Position numbers and translations under genes: made by a program | Shown here: piece by piece, positions 1 to 8,189 of the stretch | Layout: each line of letters starts with the position of its first letter | Numbering within the stretch: the first letter of the stretch is position 1 | The notes under the pieces: generated by a model | What the model saw: the letters and a program-made list of their open reading frames with translations, nothing else | Told to the model about the DNA's origin: nothing | The model's database searches: none | Source: Larix sibirica | Taxonomy: Eukaryota; Streptophyta; Pinopsida; Pinales; Pinaceae | Assembly (NCBI GenBank): GCA_004151065.3 | Contig: NWUY0300005518.1 | Coordinates: 70,286 to 84,874 of the forward strand | Direction of reading: 5' to 3' | Length of the DNA: 14,589 nt

Positions 1-58
1 ATATTCTGTGATCCAATATATTGTGCATTTTATCAATTAATTGTTGCAGGTTCCTCAC

Positions 59-133
59 ACATTATTTATAGCTCTCAAAATAGAAAAGATGAAGCCCCTT
101 CATCTTTTCTATCTTGAGAGTTATAAATAATGT
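59..133. repeat. Near-perfect 36-bp foldback hairpin
   Basis: The left arm (59-94) and right arm (98-133) are reverse complements at 34 of 36 positions, with a 3-base CCC loop. One of the two differences would be a G-U wobble in a plus-strand transcript and the other would be a wobble in a minus-strand transcript. No coding potential or transposase is nearby. It could be a foldback or MITE remnant, or a locus giving hairpin small RNAs. The 3-base loop is tighter than a usual plant microRNA precursor. The structure is certain; the function is unknown. Confidence 0.9.
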
Positions 134-1636
134 CCCATGTTTCATCAACTAATTTTTTTCTCAGCTAAAGCTCTAAGAACATACAATAAAGGACGATTGA
201 ACACAATGACATTCTAGATAGTTACAAACACTATTAAAGCATGCTAGCCTTGTGAATAGCATAAACCTCTCTCAACAACAAGTGCATAAATGAAGTCTTC
301 CATTAAGCTCATATCCAAAATGTGTCATTCTACGAAGTAACTTGGATTTCTATCCTCTCAACAAATCCACCAAAAACAAAAAAAATATAGATTTGAGCAT
401 TGAAATAATACACCTAGTATCCTATGCACTGGAAGATTCTCACTTTCTATGGATTCATCTTGTTTTGGAACCAAAAATTGCATGACTACAACATGAAAAT
501 GTGGGCATCCCAAAATAAAATAAGATTGCATTTTAGATTGTGCTTCAAATTAAATATGAACAGCAAAACAGCATGCAATCAATAGAGACACAATTTGTTC
601 AAGCTGTTGTATCCTATTTTTAGCACATGGAAATCATAAGAAGAGGTGATGATTCTGTATAGGGATGAGCATATATTGGCCTCACATTTTTAATGGCTTG
701 TACAGAAAAATATTTTGAAGAATAAACAAAATGACTACCTTTAGAAGAAGAAGAAAAAAACAAGTTACTACATTTAGGAGAACACTGATTTGTATCTGCA
801 TCATTCAACATTGTCAATTGATAGTTAGACCGATTCCTTTTTCACCTGAAATAAAATTTCTGAATCAATAATTTAGCCTCCCTGAAAATTTTCAAGAAAA
901 AATAAAAAAGGCAGATCCCAATTATAGCTAAGAATGAACATCTTATGATACCAATAGAAAAGGGAAAAAAAAATCAAAAGTCGACCTCAAAAGTCATATC
1001 ATTGTCCTTTTCATGTGATGAAAAACTAATGAAATTAAAAAGATGCACACATTTAAACATGACTGGAGTGTCTGGCTAACCACAAAAGTGTTATTCCTCA
1101 TGTGACACAAATATATTGTTGAGGCTAGGAGCAAGGCCTGAGTGATTTTGAGGGAGGAGTACCCACCATGTTGTCGCAGATTGGCTTGAGGAAAGCACTT
1201 ATGATTAATGTTTCACCTTTTCATAGTTATCTTTCCCATGAAAATAGACTACTTCTAATGATTATTGTACCCATGCCACTTGCAATGCTTCTACAATTGT
1301 AGCTAGGGTTTTCACCCTAGCTTGNNCATCCAAACCAATGGCATATCTGGCCACATCCAAGTCTGCTTTTTTTACTTTCTTCAATACAAATTCAAACGTA
1401 ATTCACTGAATTCTACTAAGTAATCGTTAGACCACGCTTCTCTGAAATTTTGTTGTACTATAAACTGTGCATTCTCTATCTATAATCATTGAAACTTGAT
1501 AAACATAAAACATAAAACTGTGAGTACTTACCGTAGCAATATTTTCTATAGCAGATAGAAATAGGGCAAGATAGATGTTGCTACTCCATAAGTTCAAGCG
1601 CTACTGTTTCAGAAGAACTTGCTTTAGAAATATGAA
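134..1636. other. Unrecognised non-coding stretch
   Basis: I see no gene or known repeat family in this AT-rich stretch. The short open frames here have no recognisable motifs. Two undetermined bases lie at 1325-1326, which shows this is assembled draft sequence. Just before them, a 9-bp stem with a 4-base loop (1301-1322, core AGCTAGGGT) is present but too short to interpret. Confidence 0.6.
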
Positions 1637-1665
1637 ATGTTTCATGTTCGCAAAACATGAAACAT
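1637..1665. repeat. Perfect 12-bp inverted repeat
   Basis: ATGTTTCATGTT at 1637-1648 pairs perfectly with AACATGAAACAT at 1654-1665 around a 5-base loop. There is no T-run or gene end beside it that would suggest a terminator role, and the organism appears eukaryotic. Function unknown. Confidence 0.8.
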
Positions 1666-1693
1666 CATTATTTGTAAGAGAAAGAAGACAGGA

Positions 1694-1759
1694 AATTTGT
1701 AGATGAGAAGGCAATCAGGAGGTGGGAATTTGTAGATGAGAAGGCATTCTAGAGGTGGG
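1694..1759. repeat. 33-bp tandem duplication, two copies
   Basis: Copy one is 1694-1726 and copy two is 1727-1759, with exactly the same length and about three differences, clustered in the second half of the unit. Both begin AATTTGTAGATGAGAAGGCA. It looks like a simple local duplication in non-coding DNA. Confidence 0.85.
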
Positions 1760-1825
1760 AACTCTTTATCCTTGCTATGAAGGCTGTGGGCATGGCAAGA
1801 TTATGAAGGCGATGACAATCTAGCA

Positions 1826-1880
1826 AGGCGGTGGTGGTGGTGATGGATGTGGCGGTGGCCGTGGATGTAGTGGTGGCAGT
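1826..1880. repeat. Degenerate GGT/GGC trinucleotide stretch
   Basis: The plus strand has many GG pairs in a roughly 3-base rhythm (GGCGGTGGTGGTGGTGATGG at 1827-1846, continuing to GTGGTGGCAG). It is the most G-rich patch in an otherwise AT-rich area. It could encode glycine-rich protein in one frame, but no open frame extends beyond it. Closely spaced GG pairs could form a weak two-tier quadruplex; that is speculation. Confidence 0.6.
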
Positions 1881-2613
1881 GACAGTTCATCCAGTTCATC
1901 AAACAAGGAGTTAAAGCATTGACACATAGCCAATTGCATTAAGTAACCACCTCCATTCTCAAGACTGTTTTAAATATGCATTAAGTAATCAACCCAACTT
2001 CCAAGTATTACGCCGTTGGCCCGGCAATAATGGGTAAAACTATATCCCAATAGCAATCGAGAAAAATAAAAAGTATGGCAATAATTAATTCAGAAATTAA
2101 CATTCCATGCCAAAAACTTTGGATATATGAAAAAATATGAAAAGTCAAAGAGCGATTAATAGAAATTCCAAACGTATCGAATACAAGAGTTACCCTGGCC
2201 TTCGGCGGGGACTAATAAGGAATTATGAACATCATTTCATAATAAATATATCTACTAAAATAAAAATACTTCAACATCACCTTATTTTTCTTTTTACTTT
2301 ATATAAAACTAATTGTCAACCTCCAAAAGGACAACACATATTTTTAATTGTCATGCACACTCAAACTATAAAACAATATTCTCATTTTACTAACATTTTT
2401 TTAAAGCTAATTGAGAATCCTTCTATTCAATCTAAGAAAAAAAAATAGAAAGTGATGTGAAGAAAAGTTCTTTCCCTTCCCATATGAGAACATGAACAGT
2501 AGTAGGCGAATTACCCACCTGTAAATATACAGGGATAAACACCAATACACTAATATTTGATGGAGAGGACAATGCATCATCGCCTATTTGGAATGAGGAA
2601 GACATGGGCCTAA
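1881..2613. other. Unrecognised AT-rich stretch
   Basis: No convincing gene. A plus-strand open frame at 2137-2448 (103 codons) is lysine- and isoleucine-rich, has no recognisable motif and is probably chance in AT-rich DNA. Two short GC-rich islands (2011-2025 and 2193-2210) stand out, but I cannot match them to anything. The part from about 2437 to 2613 lies just 3' of the LINE ORF1 remnant and could be inter-ORF LINE sequence or flank. Its minus-strand translation does not look like the start of an APE endonuclease. Confidence 0.5.
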
Positions 2614-3853
2614 TCATTGAGTTGACCGAGTATGATCATTTCTTCCTTTTTTCTTACGAACATCAATCCAACCAAAGGGATTGTCAAGAGCGCAGGTCTT
2701 CGAAACAATGGCCAACTGATGAGAGGAAATTCTAGAAACCCATTGTTCATAAACCAACATTGCTTCCTTATCATTGTTTGAGTTATCAAACTCGTGAGGG
2801 TGTTTTTGACCACCTGATAAGAAGGTCATGATCAATTCCATATCAGTCACTGCTTCGTTATTAGGTGGATCCTGCATGGACTGCACACATGGCTTAGATA
2901 ACATATTTCCTATAGAATTTGGAGGGACTTTTGAAGGTTATGTAGACTGCATTATAGGTGAGGTAGGTTGCATTGGATTTGAAAGAGGTTGAGTTAGAGA
3001 TGAAGAAGGTTGCACTAGGGATGAAGGTGGTGATTTGACTGGAGATCAATCTTGTTTGGGATGCTTGCAATCAAGTTGAGGGGTTGAACTTCTCATGCAA
3101 CCTTTTGTTTCTTGCCATCCCTTTTCTCTTGTCCTTGCACTAGCGAGCGACTTATGAGATTGGAAAGAAGGGAAAGCTTCTTGAAGGTGCCCTGTTTGTC
3201 GATAGGATATGCAACGAAAGGTTGTATTTTCATAGTCAACGGGAAGCGTATAGGGTTCATTCTCAATCCAGTCAATGAGGATCTTGTCAGGTAGTCCACA
3301 ACTAAGATCGAGCTCAACACAAAGTTGAGCAAAGGTAAATAATCCTTTAAATATACTTTCGGTATCAATATTGGTAAACCCCCAAGGAGTTTCCTATGGA
3401 AGCCAAAACGTTTGGAGTTCGAAAATGCAAGGGAATATTTGGAAGTCTTACCCATACAAGTGTAGCCATAGTGGTCATGGATAGAGGTTTGAATGTTGGG
3501 AACCATTTTTGAATGGATAGGCCTAAGTATCCCTAGAAACAGGGCCCTTGCTCAAGTATTCTTTGGTAGTCCTCGTCCTCATTGAAATGGTCTATGAAGT
3601 AACCCTTGGAGAAAAGGAACAACTCATGACTTGTTGTCCAAAACCGATTCACCCATTCCTGCAACGTTGTTGCTGAAGGCCAAAGCCCATTGAATCTACA
3701 CATGAGATCCTTTTGTTTGTAAAGAGTTGCAAAGGCATAGACGAGAGGGTCTTCTACCTCTACAGTTGGAGTGTCTTTAGATTTTTCCATGATGAAGGCT
3801 GAGCCAAAAAGTGCCTTTGATCCAATGGTTGCAGCACCAACAAAGGGAGCCAA
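2614..3853 (-). pseudogene. LINE ORF1 remnant (DUF4283 domain plus degenerate zinc knuckle)
   Basis: In LINEs, ORF1 protein binds the element RNA in the retrotransposition particle. Reading leftwards from 3853, the frame gives the DUF4283 signature: RFNGLWPS, a ...LFSKGYF... segment, then ILEQGPCF before a TAG at 3535-3533. Beyond that stop the same frame continues with KWFPTFKPLS and WVRLPNIPLHFR, then IGNSLG. After a one-base shift near 3378 it continues with CVELDLSCGLPD and PVDYENTTFRC. A zinc knuckle follows (3213 to about 3172), but its second Cys is Tyr and its fourth ligand is Phe. The C-terminal part (2904-2614) reads EQWVSRISSHQLA through DNPFGWIDVRKKKGR and stops at about 2614. The start is taken as the Met at 3853. 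The gene is dead. The plus-strand frame 3771-3992 is its shadow. Confidence 0.8.
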
Positions 3854-3990
3854 TGAAGTCGAATGCCCTAACTACACCACATTTTTAAAAGAGCACAATT
3901 GGGAGGAGGAGGGTGCATGGAAACGTATGGCTCCACCACGCAGATGGAAAACTAGAGAAATGGTCGCATATTTAAGAATGTCATCCCCTT
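2614..3990 (-). mobile_element. LINE fragment B-left: 5' part (ORF1) of a plant L1-type element
   Basis: This fragment carries only ORF1 and possibly some 5' leader (about 3854-3990). The expected APE endonuclease start is not visible below 2614. Its 5' end points at the 5' end of the plus-strand ORF2 fragment (about 4570-6703), a head-to-head arrangement. I found no target-site duplication at either outer edge of the pair. The boundaries are approximate and set by where similarity to LINE protein ends. Confidence 0.75.
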
Positions 3991-4051
3991 AATTCACGTT
4001 AGAGATATATTCCATTTTTCCACAAAGGTGATGACATATATATCATCCCCT

Positions 4052-4152
4052 AAATTTGATATTTGAGCATAAACATTTATTTGCTTTTATTTAACTTGGA
4101 CATAAATGGTTAAATAAAAGCAAATAAATGTTTATGCTCAAATCTCAAATTT
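4052..4152. repeat. 44-bp stem hairpin between the two LINE fragments
   Basis: The arms are 4052-4095 and 4109-4152. The inner 35 base pairs (4061-4095 with 4109-4143) are perfect, and the next nine pairs contain a single mismatch (4060/4144). The loop is 13 bases. A near-palindrome of 18 bases (4030-4047) lies just to the left. The whole unit is AT-rich and non-coding. Likely readings are a foldback or MITE-like remnant, or an inverted duplication formed during DNA repair at the LINE junction. Near-perfect arms suggest it is young or maintained compared with the heavily mutated LINEs around it. Confidence 0.93.
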
Positions 4153-4569
4153 CTTAAACTACATGTAGTGAATAGATTTCATGTTTAGAAATTAAATTGC
4201 AAATGAATAATGTGGATGAACATAGTTGTTCTATTGAAATAAGTGTAAATCTAGATAAAAAGCAATCATAACTTTCTATGCATATTTAAATAATGGGAAC
4301 ACAACCTAATAAATGTATCACCAACAATGAATACATGCATGACCTATATGCAATACCCTAAAACAAATGGCGTAGATTGTGATATATAAGATTGATAAAA
4401 GGCTTTAGGTAGAATAATGGAGAAAAAAACACAATGATCATATGATCAAGTGCCTAATATGATCCTCTGACAACAACGTCCACAGACTTTTTGTTTCTCT
4501 TTCTCTTTCAGCAATTCTCCAAAACTAATTAAAACATAATAAGTAAATAATTTTCCTCTAAAAGCTTCC
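4153..4569. other. AT-rich spacer before the ORF2 fragment
   Basis: Nothing recognisable was seen. The stretch has no open frame with LINE-like motifs and no clear poly-A tail. The 5' edge of the plus-strand LINE fragment lies somewhere near its right end. Confidence 0.5.
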
Positions 4570-4589
4570 TCCTTTTCAGATTCTTAGAA

Positions 4590-5668
4590 ATGAGCCATAA
4601 TGTGACTAATCAAAGATTCTCCAATCAAGTGGATTCTCAAAGATTTCTTGGGAAGGTTCAAAAAATGAATGGGAAACCTTTAAAGGCTTGTTGCACCAAT
4701 TTTTCTTGGTTACATGAATTCAAATCAATGTGCAAAAGTCATAGATCCTTCCTTTTTCATGCAGTCCAACTTGAGATTGAAACTCCTATTCTGGAGATTT
4801 TTCCTTTTCTCCACAATCCTATGGATAGAGGCTTGTATTTAGATTTTTGTTTTAAGCCTAATCATTATAGGTATATTGATTGGCTCTGGTTACTCCAAAC
4901 AATTGAAGCCAGTATCATGTGTTGGTGCAATCGATGGTTATCTCATGGCGGGAGGTTTGTTTTAGTGAAGTATGTCCCGAAGAGTATTCATGTTTATTGG
5001 CTTTCTATTACTCATATACCAAAAGGAATCCTTGATCAAATACAGAAGAAAGTATTAAGTTTTCTGTGGACAGGTCAAAAACATAATGAAAGTATACCCT
5101 TAGTTAAGTGGTCTACCCTTGCTCAACCTAATGCCTTAGGTGGTTGGGGTTTAAAAATATATACATTTGTTTGGTCAAGCATTGGGTGCGAAGTCTCTAT
5201 GGAGAATGCTCTTTAATGGAGGTATAAGGGATAAGTTGATGAAAGGAAAATATATGCATGACTATTCGATTGAAAGCTAGATTGGATCAAATCTTCCCTC
5301 AGTTAAAGGAGCCTCAAATATTTGGAAGCATTTATTAAGTTATTTTCTTGTCGTGAGTAAGTGGGTTTCCTAGAAGGTTCAAAATGGGTGCAAATTAAGG
5401 ATTGGCTATGACCCATGGGTTGGCTGTGTAGGAAATTATAGGCAATTATAAACTTTCACGAGATTTGAATACTGCCCTTCATCAACAGGGCATATTTTAC
5501 TTATGTGACATAGTTGTGGCGGGGGATGTTCGAAGTTGGGTACAATTATGGAAGTCCGCGAATGAGTTGAATATGCTAGAGGGTTTGGTGGAAGAATGGA
5601 ATCACTTTGTCTCCCTTCTTTCACACAGTGGGATCCAAATAACAAGTAGTGAAGATGAACTAGTCTAG
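4590..5668 (+). pseudogene. LINE ORF2 remnant: RT catalytic-box edge and thumb
   Basis: The RT domain copies element RNA into cDNA at the nicked target. The fragment starts around the catalytic box: QVDSQRFLG at about 4626 occupies the place of the usual (F/Y)VDD box, with the second Asp gone. After it, GSKNEWETFKGLL appears in another frame, and then INVQKS, the conserved N-x-x-KS element. The long frame to 5216 then gives FKPNHYR, WCNRWLSHGGRFVLVKYV, IPKGILDQIQKKVLSFLW and PLVKWSTLAQPNALGGWGLK, all typical of the thumb/connection region of plant LINE RT. A TAA at 5214-5216 breaks it. Beyond that the trace is patchy, with several stops to about 5430, then a region at 5465-5668 (RSWVQLWKSANELNMLEGLVEEW) that fits the RT-to-zf-RVT linker. 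The RT core itself is missing, so this copy cannot act. Confidence 0.82.
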
Positions 5669-5669
5669 T

Positions 5670-6242
5670 CCAAAAACCAAGCTAATGGGAAGCTTTCAGC
5701 CAAACTGGCTTATTATTCCTTTTTTCCAGCTCCCGGGGTTGAAGATATGCAGTGGTGGTGGATAGATGTTTGGAAATTGTGGTGCCCCCTCAAGATAAAA
5801 ATATTTGCATGGATAGCCTTATTTAACAAAATTTTGACTTGGGATAATTGTATTAAGAGGAATTGGTATGGTCCCAACAAATGTCCACTATGCATTTCAA
5901 AAGTGGAAATTGTCGACCATCTTTTTGTGGAGTGATCATTCTCTAAATAGGTTTGGAAGGATGTTTTAATGCAGCTACAGTGTGTTGGTCAATGGTCTAT
6001 TGATTCTTTGTCTTAATGTTTTAAAGTATGGAAGAATGACTCGATGGTTAAACCCTTCAAAGCACTTCCCTATCTTATCATTTGGGGCCTATGGGTCTCC
6101 AGTAATAAATCACTTTTTGAAGATAAGACCCCGGACGTTTTCAAAGTGGCACATAAATTTTACATTTTATTTAAGGAAATTAGGAAAAATGTAGAGAAGG
6201 TCACAACCATAGTTCCTAAAGAACTAGTGATCAATTTCAATT
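5670..6242 (+). pseudogene. LINE ORF2 remnant: zf-RVT zinc-binding region and linker to RNase H
   Basis: From 5747 the frame reads WWWIDVWKLW and ILTWDNC, then the zinc pattern CPLC (first Cys at 5882), a His-Leu-Phe (HLFVE), and a TGA at 5933-5935 exactly where the last Cys ligand is expected. Trp-rich sequence (VWKD) follows. At 6044-6242 the frame reads PYLIIWGLWVSSNKSLFEDK and on to VEKVTTIVPKE, matching the helical linker before RNase H in these elements. The zf-RVT region is characteristic of plant LINE ORF2 and is thought to help nucleic-acid binding. Confidence 0.8.
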
Positions 6243-6703
6243 ATGCCCATGGGTTTCTTCAAAGGGGCTTGTCAAGGAACCCCGATTCTTTATGGTGCAT
6301 GTGCTATAATATTTCTTAATCACCATGATTTCTTCAACCTCAAGTTTGGAGTAGGAAGAGGATCAAATAATAAAGTAGAAGCATGTGCCTTATGGATTCT
6401 ACTCAGGTTTGATATCTCCAAAGATATCATGGAGATTCATATTTTTGGAGACTCCCAGCTTCTTATAGATTGGTGTATAAATCAATGCACAATGTCTAAT
6501 ATTACTTTGGGTCCTTCCTTAATAGGATTTCTAAAGTCAGATTGAAGTTTCACCACATCTCTTTTGCACAAGTGTTTAGAGAATATAATAAAAAAGCGGA
6601 TGCTTTATCAAAGGAAGCAATTCTATTGGAGGAAGGTTACCTATCTATTCAAGAACACATAGATATTGTCGTTCTACCAATAGTTTTCCAAGTCTTATTT
6701 TAG
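6243..6703 (+). pseudogene. LINE ORF2 remnant: RNase H domain, C-terminal end of ORF2
   Basis: RNase H would remove RNA from the RNA:cDNA hybrid. The frame starts PMGFFKGACQGTP, where a catalytic Asp normally follows FF; here it is Lys (6261-6263). The other acidic residues are present: Glu in NNKVEACAL (6378), Asp in IFGDSQLLIDW (6450) and Asp in YNKKADALSKEA (6599). A one-base frameshift near 6520-6530 separates the last motif from the rest. The trace then runs to a TAG at 6701-6703. One missing catalytic residue plus a frameshift make it non-functional. Presence of RNase H places the element among the plant L1-like LINEs that carry this domain. Confidence 0.85.
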
Positions 6704-6871
6704 CTTTTATTATTTTTAAATAAGTTTTCATTTGACCTATTTCCCTCCTAGAGTCTAGTATCAACATAGAGAAGAGTCATAAGACTGTATCAATCTAGAT
6801 AGGTACTAATAAACTAGCATAGAACTTCAAGAATTGACAATGTATATTTTGATTTATGATATATATATATA
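6704..6871. other. Short AT-rich stretch 3' of LINE fragment B
   Basis: This probably contains the 3' UTR of LINE fragment B-right. No poly-A tail and no direct repeat matching the left flank were found. It ends in an (AT)n run at about 6860-6873. Confidence 0.4.
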
Positions 6872-7102
6872 TAGCTCCGAGAGCTAGTTTAAATGGTTTG
6901 ACTTGCCATGCCGAAGTTATAATGGTCAAATAGGTCACAAGGTTGAATCAATTTCGTTCCCTCAGGGTTACGTGTACATGTTGCTCAGCAACGACATCCA
7001 CCTTGGGTGTCATTCACAAAATTTGATGAAATGCTTGGAGGGTTTCCCTAAGGAAATTTTCCACACACACACACACACACACACAAATATATATATATAT
7101 AT
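6872..7102 (+). mobile_element. Possible tRNA-derived SINE ending in (CA)n(TA)n
   Basis: An RNA polymerase III A-box-like patch lies around 6881-6897 (GAGCTAGTTTAAATGG) and a B-box-like patch at 6941-6949 (GGTTGAATC, one base short of GGTTCGAATC). The spacing suits a tRNA head. After about 110 bases of non-tRNA body the sequence ends in a (CA)n then (TA)n tract, a plausible SINE tail. A small hairpin TAGCTC-CGA-GAGCTA (6872-6886) sits at the left edge. The box matches are imperfect, no target-site duplication was found and the family is not recognised. Confidence 0.33.
7062..7102. repeat. Compound microsatellite (CA)n(TA)n
   Basis: An uninterrupted CA dinucleotide run spans 7062-7084, followed by AA and then an AT run to about 7102. 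Such tracts are highly variable and are common at the 3' ends of SINEs. Confidence 0.95.
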
Positions 7103-7870
7103 AACCCAAAGGTTGCTTAATCAATTCGACAAACTATTTCAAGGTGGATTTGGCCACAAGATCTCAGATTCTAGTTCAAGGAAGGTTCAAGTCCTGCTAA
7201 GTCCCATTGGGTTACAAACTACTATTATGGCTCATAATTGAATTGTCATCCATCTAGATATTCCAAGGAAGAATGGAGATCCCACAAATTTTTCCTTGGA
7301 TATCATTTTCCCCTTATTTATATCATTTTCCCCTTATTTAGTGAACCCTTTATATATACACACACGTACAAAGAAAAATGATAGACAATTTGTTGTTCTA
7401 CTTGTACAATTTATGGGTTTGACACTTTACTTTAAATGTCAACGTTGACAATTACCTCTTCAAAACCATCTATAAGAAATGTTCAAAATGAAAAAAACAT
7501 TCAATTTAAACATAATTTTTTTTCATTAATATTAATAGTAGTAATAATTTTGATCTCATACCTTTTAGATATCTTTACCTTTTTATTATCTATAATCTCT
7601 CTCTCTTTTTTTATATATTTTAAATGATCTTATATTATATATGAGGGCATATATTATTATCTAAACTATGTTAGAACATTGTTCCAATCCTCACCAACGC
7701 CATATATATATATGTTAAGTTCATATATTGTGTTATCGTGGTGTATCTATATTATGCATTTTGGTTAATTATTTATGAGTATCTATAAACACAAATGGTA
7801 ACTATTCATATAGAATTGAATTTTGCATTATGCAACAATAAAGATTTTGTGAATTACTTATAGAATAATT
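7103..7870. other. AT-rich spacer
   Basis: No gene was found. GGTTCAAGTCCTGC at 7184-7197 resembles a tRNA T-arm/B-box, but no matching A-box was found upstream. The open frame at 7436-7627 is isoleucine- and serine-rich, lies in very AT-rich DNA and shows no motif. An (AT)n run is at about 7700-7714. The right end of this spacer adjoins the left direct repeat of LINE A. Confidence 0.5.
7301..7340. repeat. Exact 20-bp tandem duplication
   Basis: TATCATTTTCCCCTTATTTA occurs at 7301-7320 and is repeated without change at 7321-7340. The lack of any difference suggests a recent duplication or slippage event. Confidence 0.95.
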
Positions 7871-7889
7871 ATTTATTTTATCTAATAAT
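7871..7889. repeat. Left direct repeat of LINE A (probable target-site duplication)
   Basis: ATTTATTTTATCTAATAAT here matches 14494-14512 at 19 of 19 positions. The two copies bracket the minus-strand LINE, and an A-rich tail (seen as a T-rich run at 7890-7909 on the plus strand) adjoins this copy, as expected at a LINE 3' end. The AT-rich context weakens the match statistically. Confidence 0.6.
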
Positions 7890-8189
7890 TAATTTTTGAT
7901 TTTTTTTAAGCAAATATTTTACAAATTATTATTTTTCTAAAAAAAAAAAAAAAACTTTATATTTGAGTTAAAAGACAAAGTACAATCCAAAGGTGCATAC
8001 TGTATGACCTCATGATCACGTATCCACAATGGATTGACAAAAAAAAAAAAACCTCCAAATAACGATTGACAAAGTAGCTTGACATACGAGCAACAACTTT
8101 GTACAACTTCTAACTAAGTAAGTTTCTAAAGGTTTAAGTTACTAGAAGCTTTTCAAGGGAAATACATAGTCATCCCAATATGAAATCAT
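7890..8189 (-). other. 3' UTR and A-rich tail of LINE A
   Basis: The region lies between the ORF2 stop (TAG at 8192-8190) and the left direct repeat. On the minus strand it contains two T-runs (13 bases at 8051-8039 and 16 bases at 7954-7939) and ends with an interrupted A-rich tail (7909-7890). No coding sequence was seen. T-runs within a 3' UTR are unusual and may be later expansions. Confidence 0.6.

Larger units (their letters stand above)
4570..6703 (+). mobile_element. LINE fragment B-right: 3' half of ORF2 of a plant L1-type element
   Basis: This is a 5'-truncated ORF2 holding, in order, the end of the RT catalytic region, the RT thumb, a zf-RVT zinc-binding region and RNase H. The frame trace ends at a TAG at 6701-6703. 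After the stop there is AT-rich sequence but no clear poly-A tail or target-site duplication, so the 3' end is not defined. It aligns by eye with element A in this window (for example YLDFCFKPNHYRYIDW here against YLGFNFKPKNYRKVDW at 10160 downwards on the other strand), so the two are related subfamilies. Confidence 0.85.

Noticed and set aside
29-43. 15-base match TTTATCAATTAATTG between the left and right edges of the window (29-43 and 14518-14532)
   Set aside because: It is short and AT-only apart from one C and one G, so chance is likely. The LINE is better bracketed by the 19-base repeat.
2137-2448. 103-codon plus-strand open frame as a gene
   Set aside because: It is low-complexity lysine/isoleucine-rich sequence in AT-rich DNA, with no motif, no domain and no supporting context.
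3093-3506. Minus-strand open frame of 137 codons as a separate protein
   Set aside because: It lies in a different frame from the DUF4283 trace (WVRLPNIPLHF and CVELDLSCGLPD), which is the real decayed reading of the same DNA.
3771-3992. Plus-strand open frame of 73 codons
   Set aside because: It overlaps the minus-strand LINE ORF1 start region, where the antisense frame has clear DUF4283 sequence further in. It is probably a shadow.
7184-7197. A true tRNA gene at the T-arm-like sequence
   Set aside because: No acceptor stem, anticodon arm or A-box could be assembled around it.
7939-8051. Two poly-A runs (7939-7954 and 8039-8051) as LINE tails
   Set aside because: They are A-runs on the plus strand, whereas LINE A is on the minus strand and needs a T-run there. 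They sit inside its 3' UTR.
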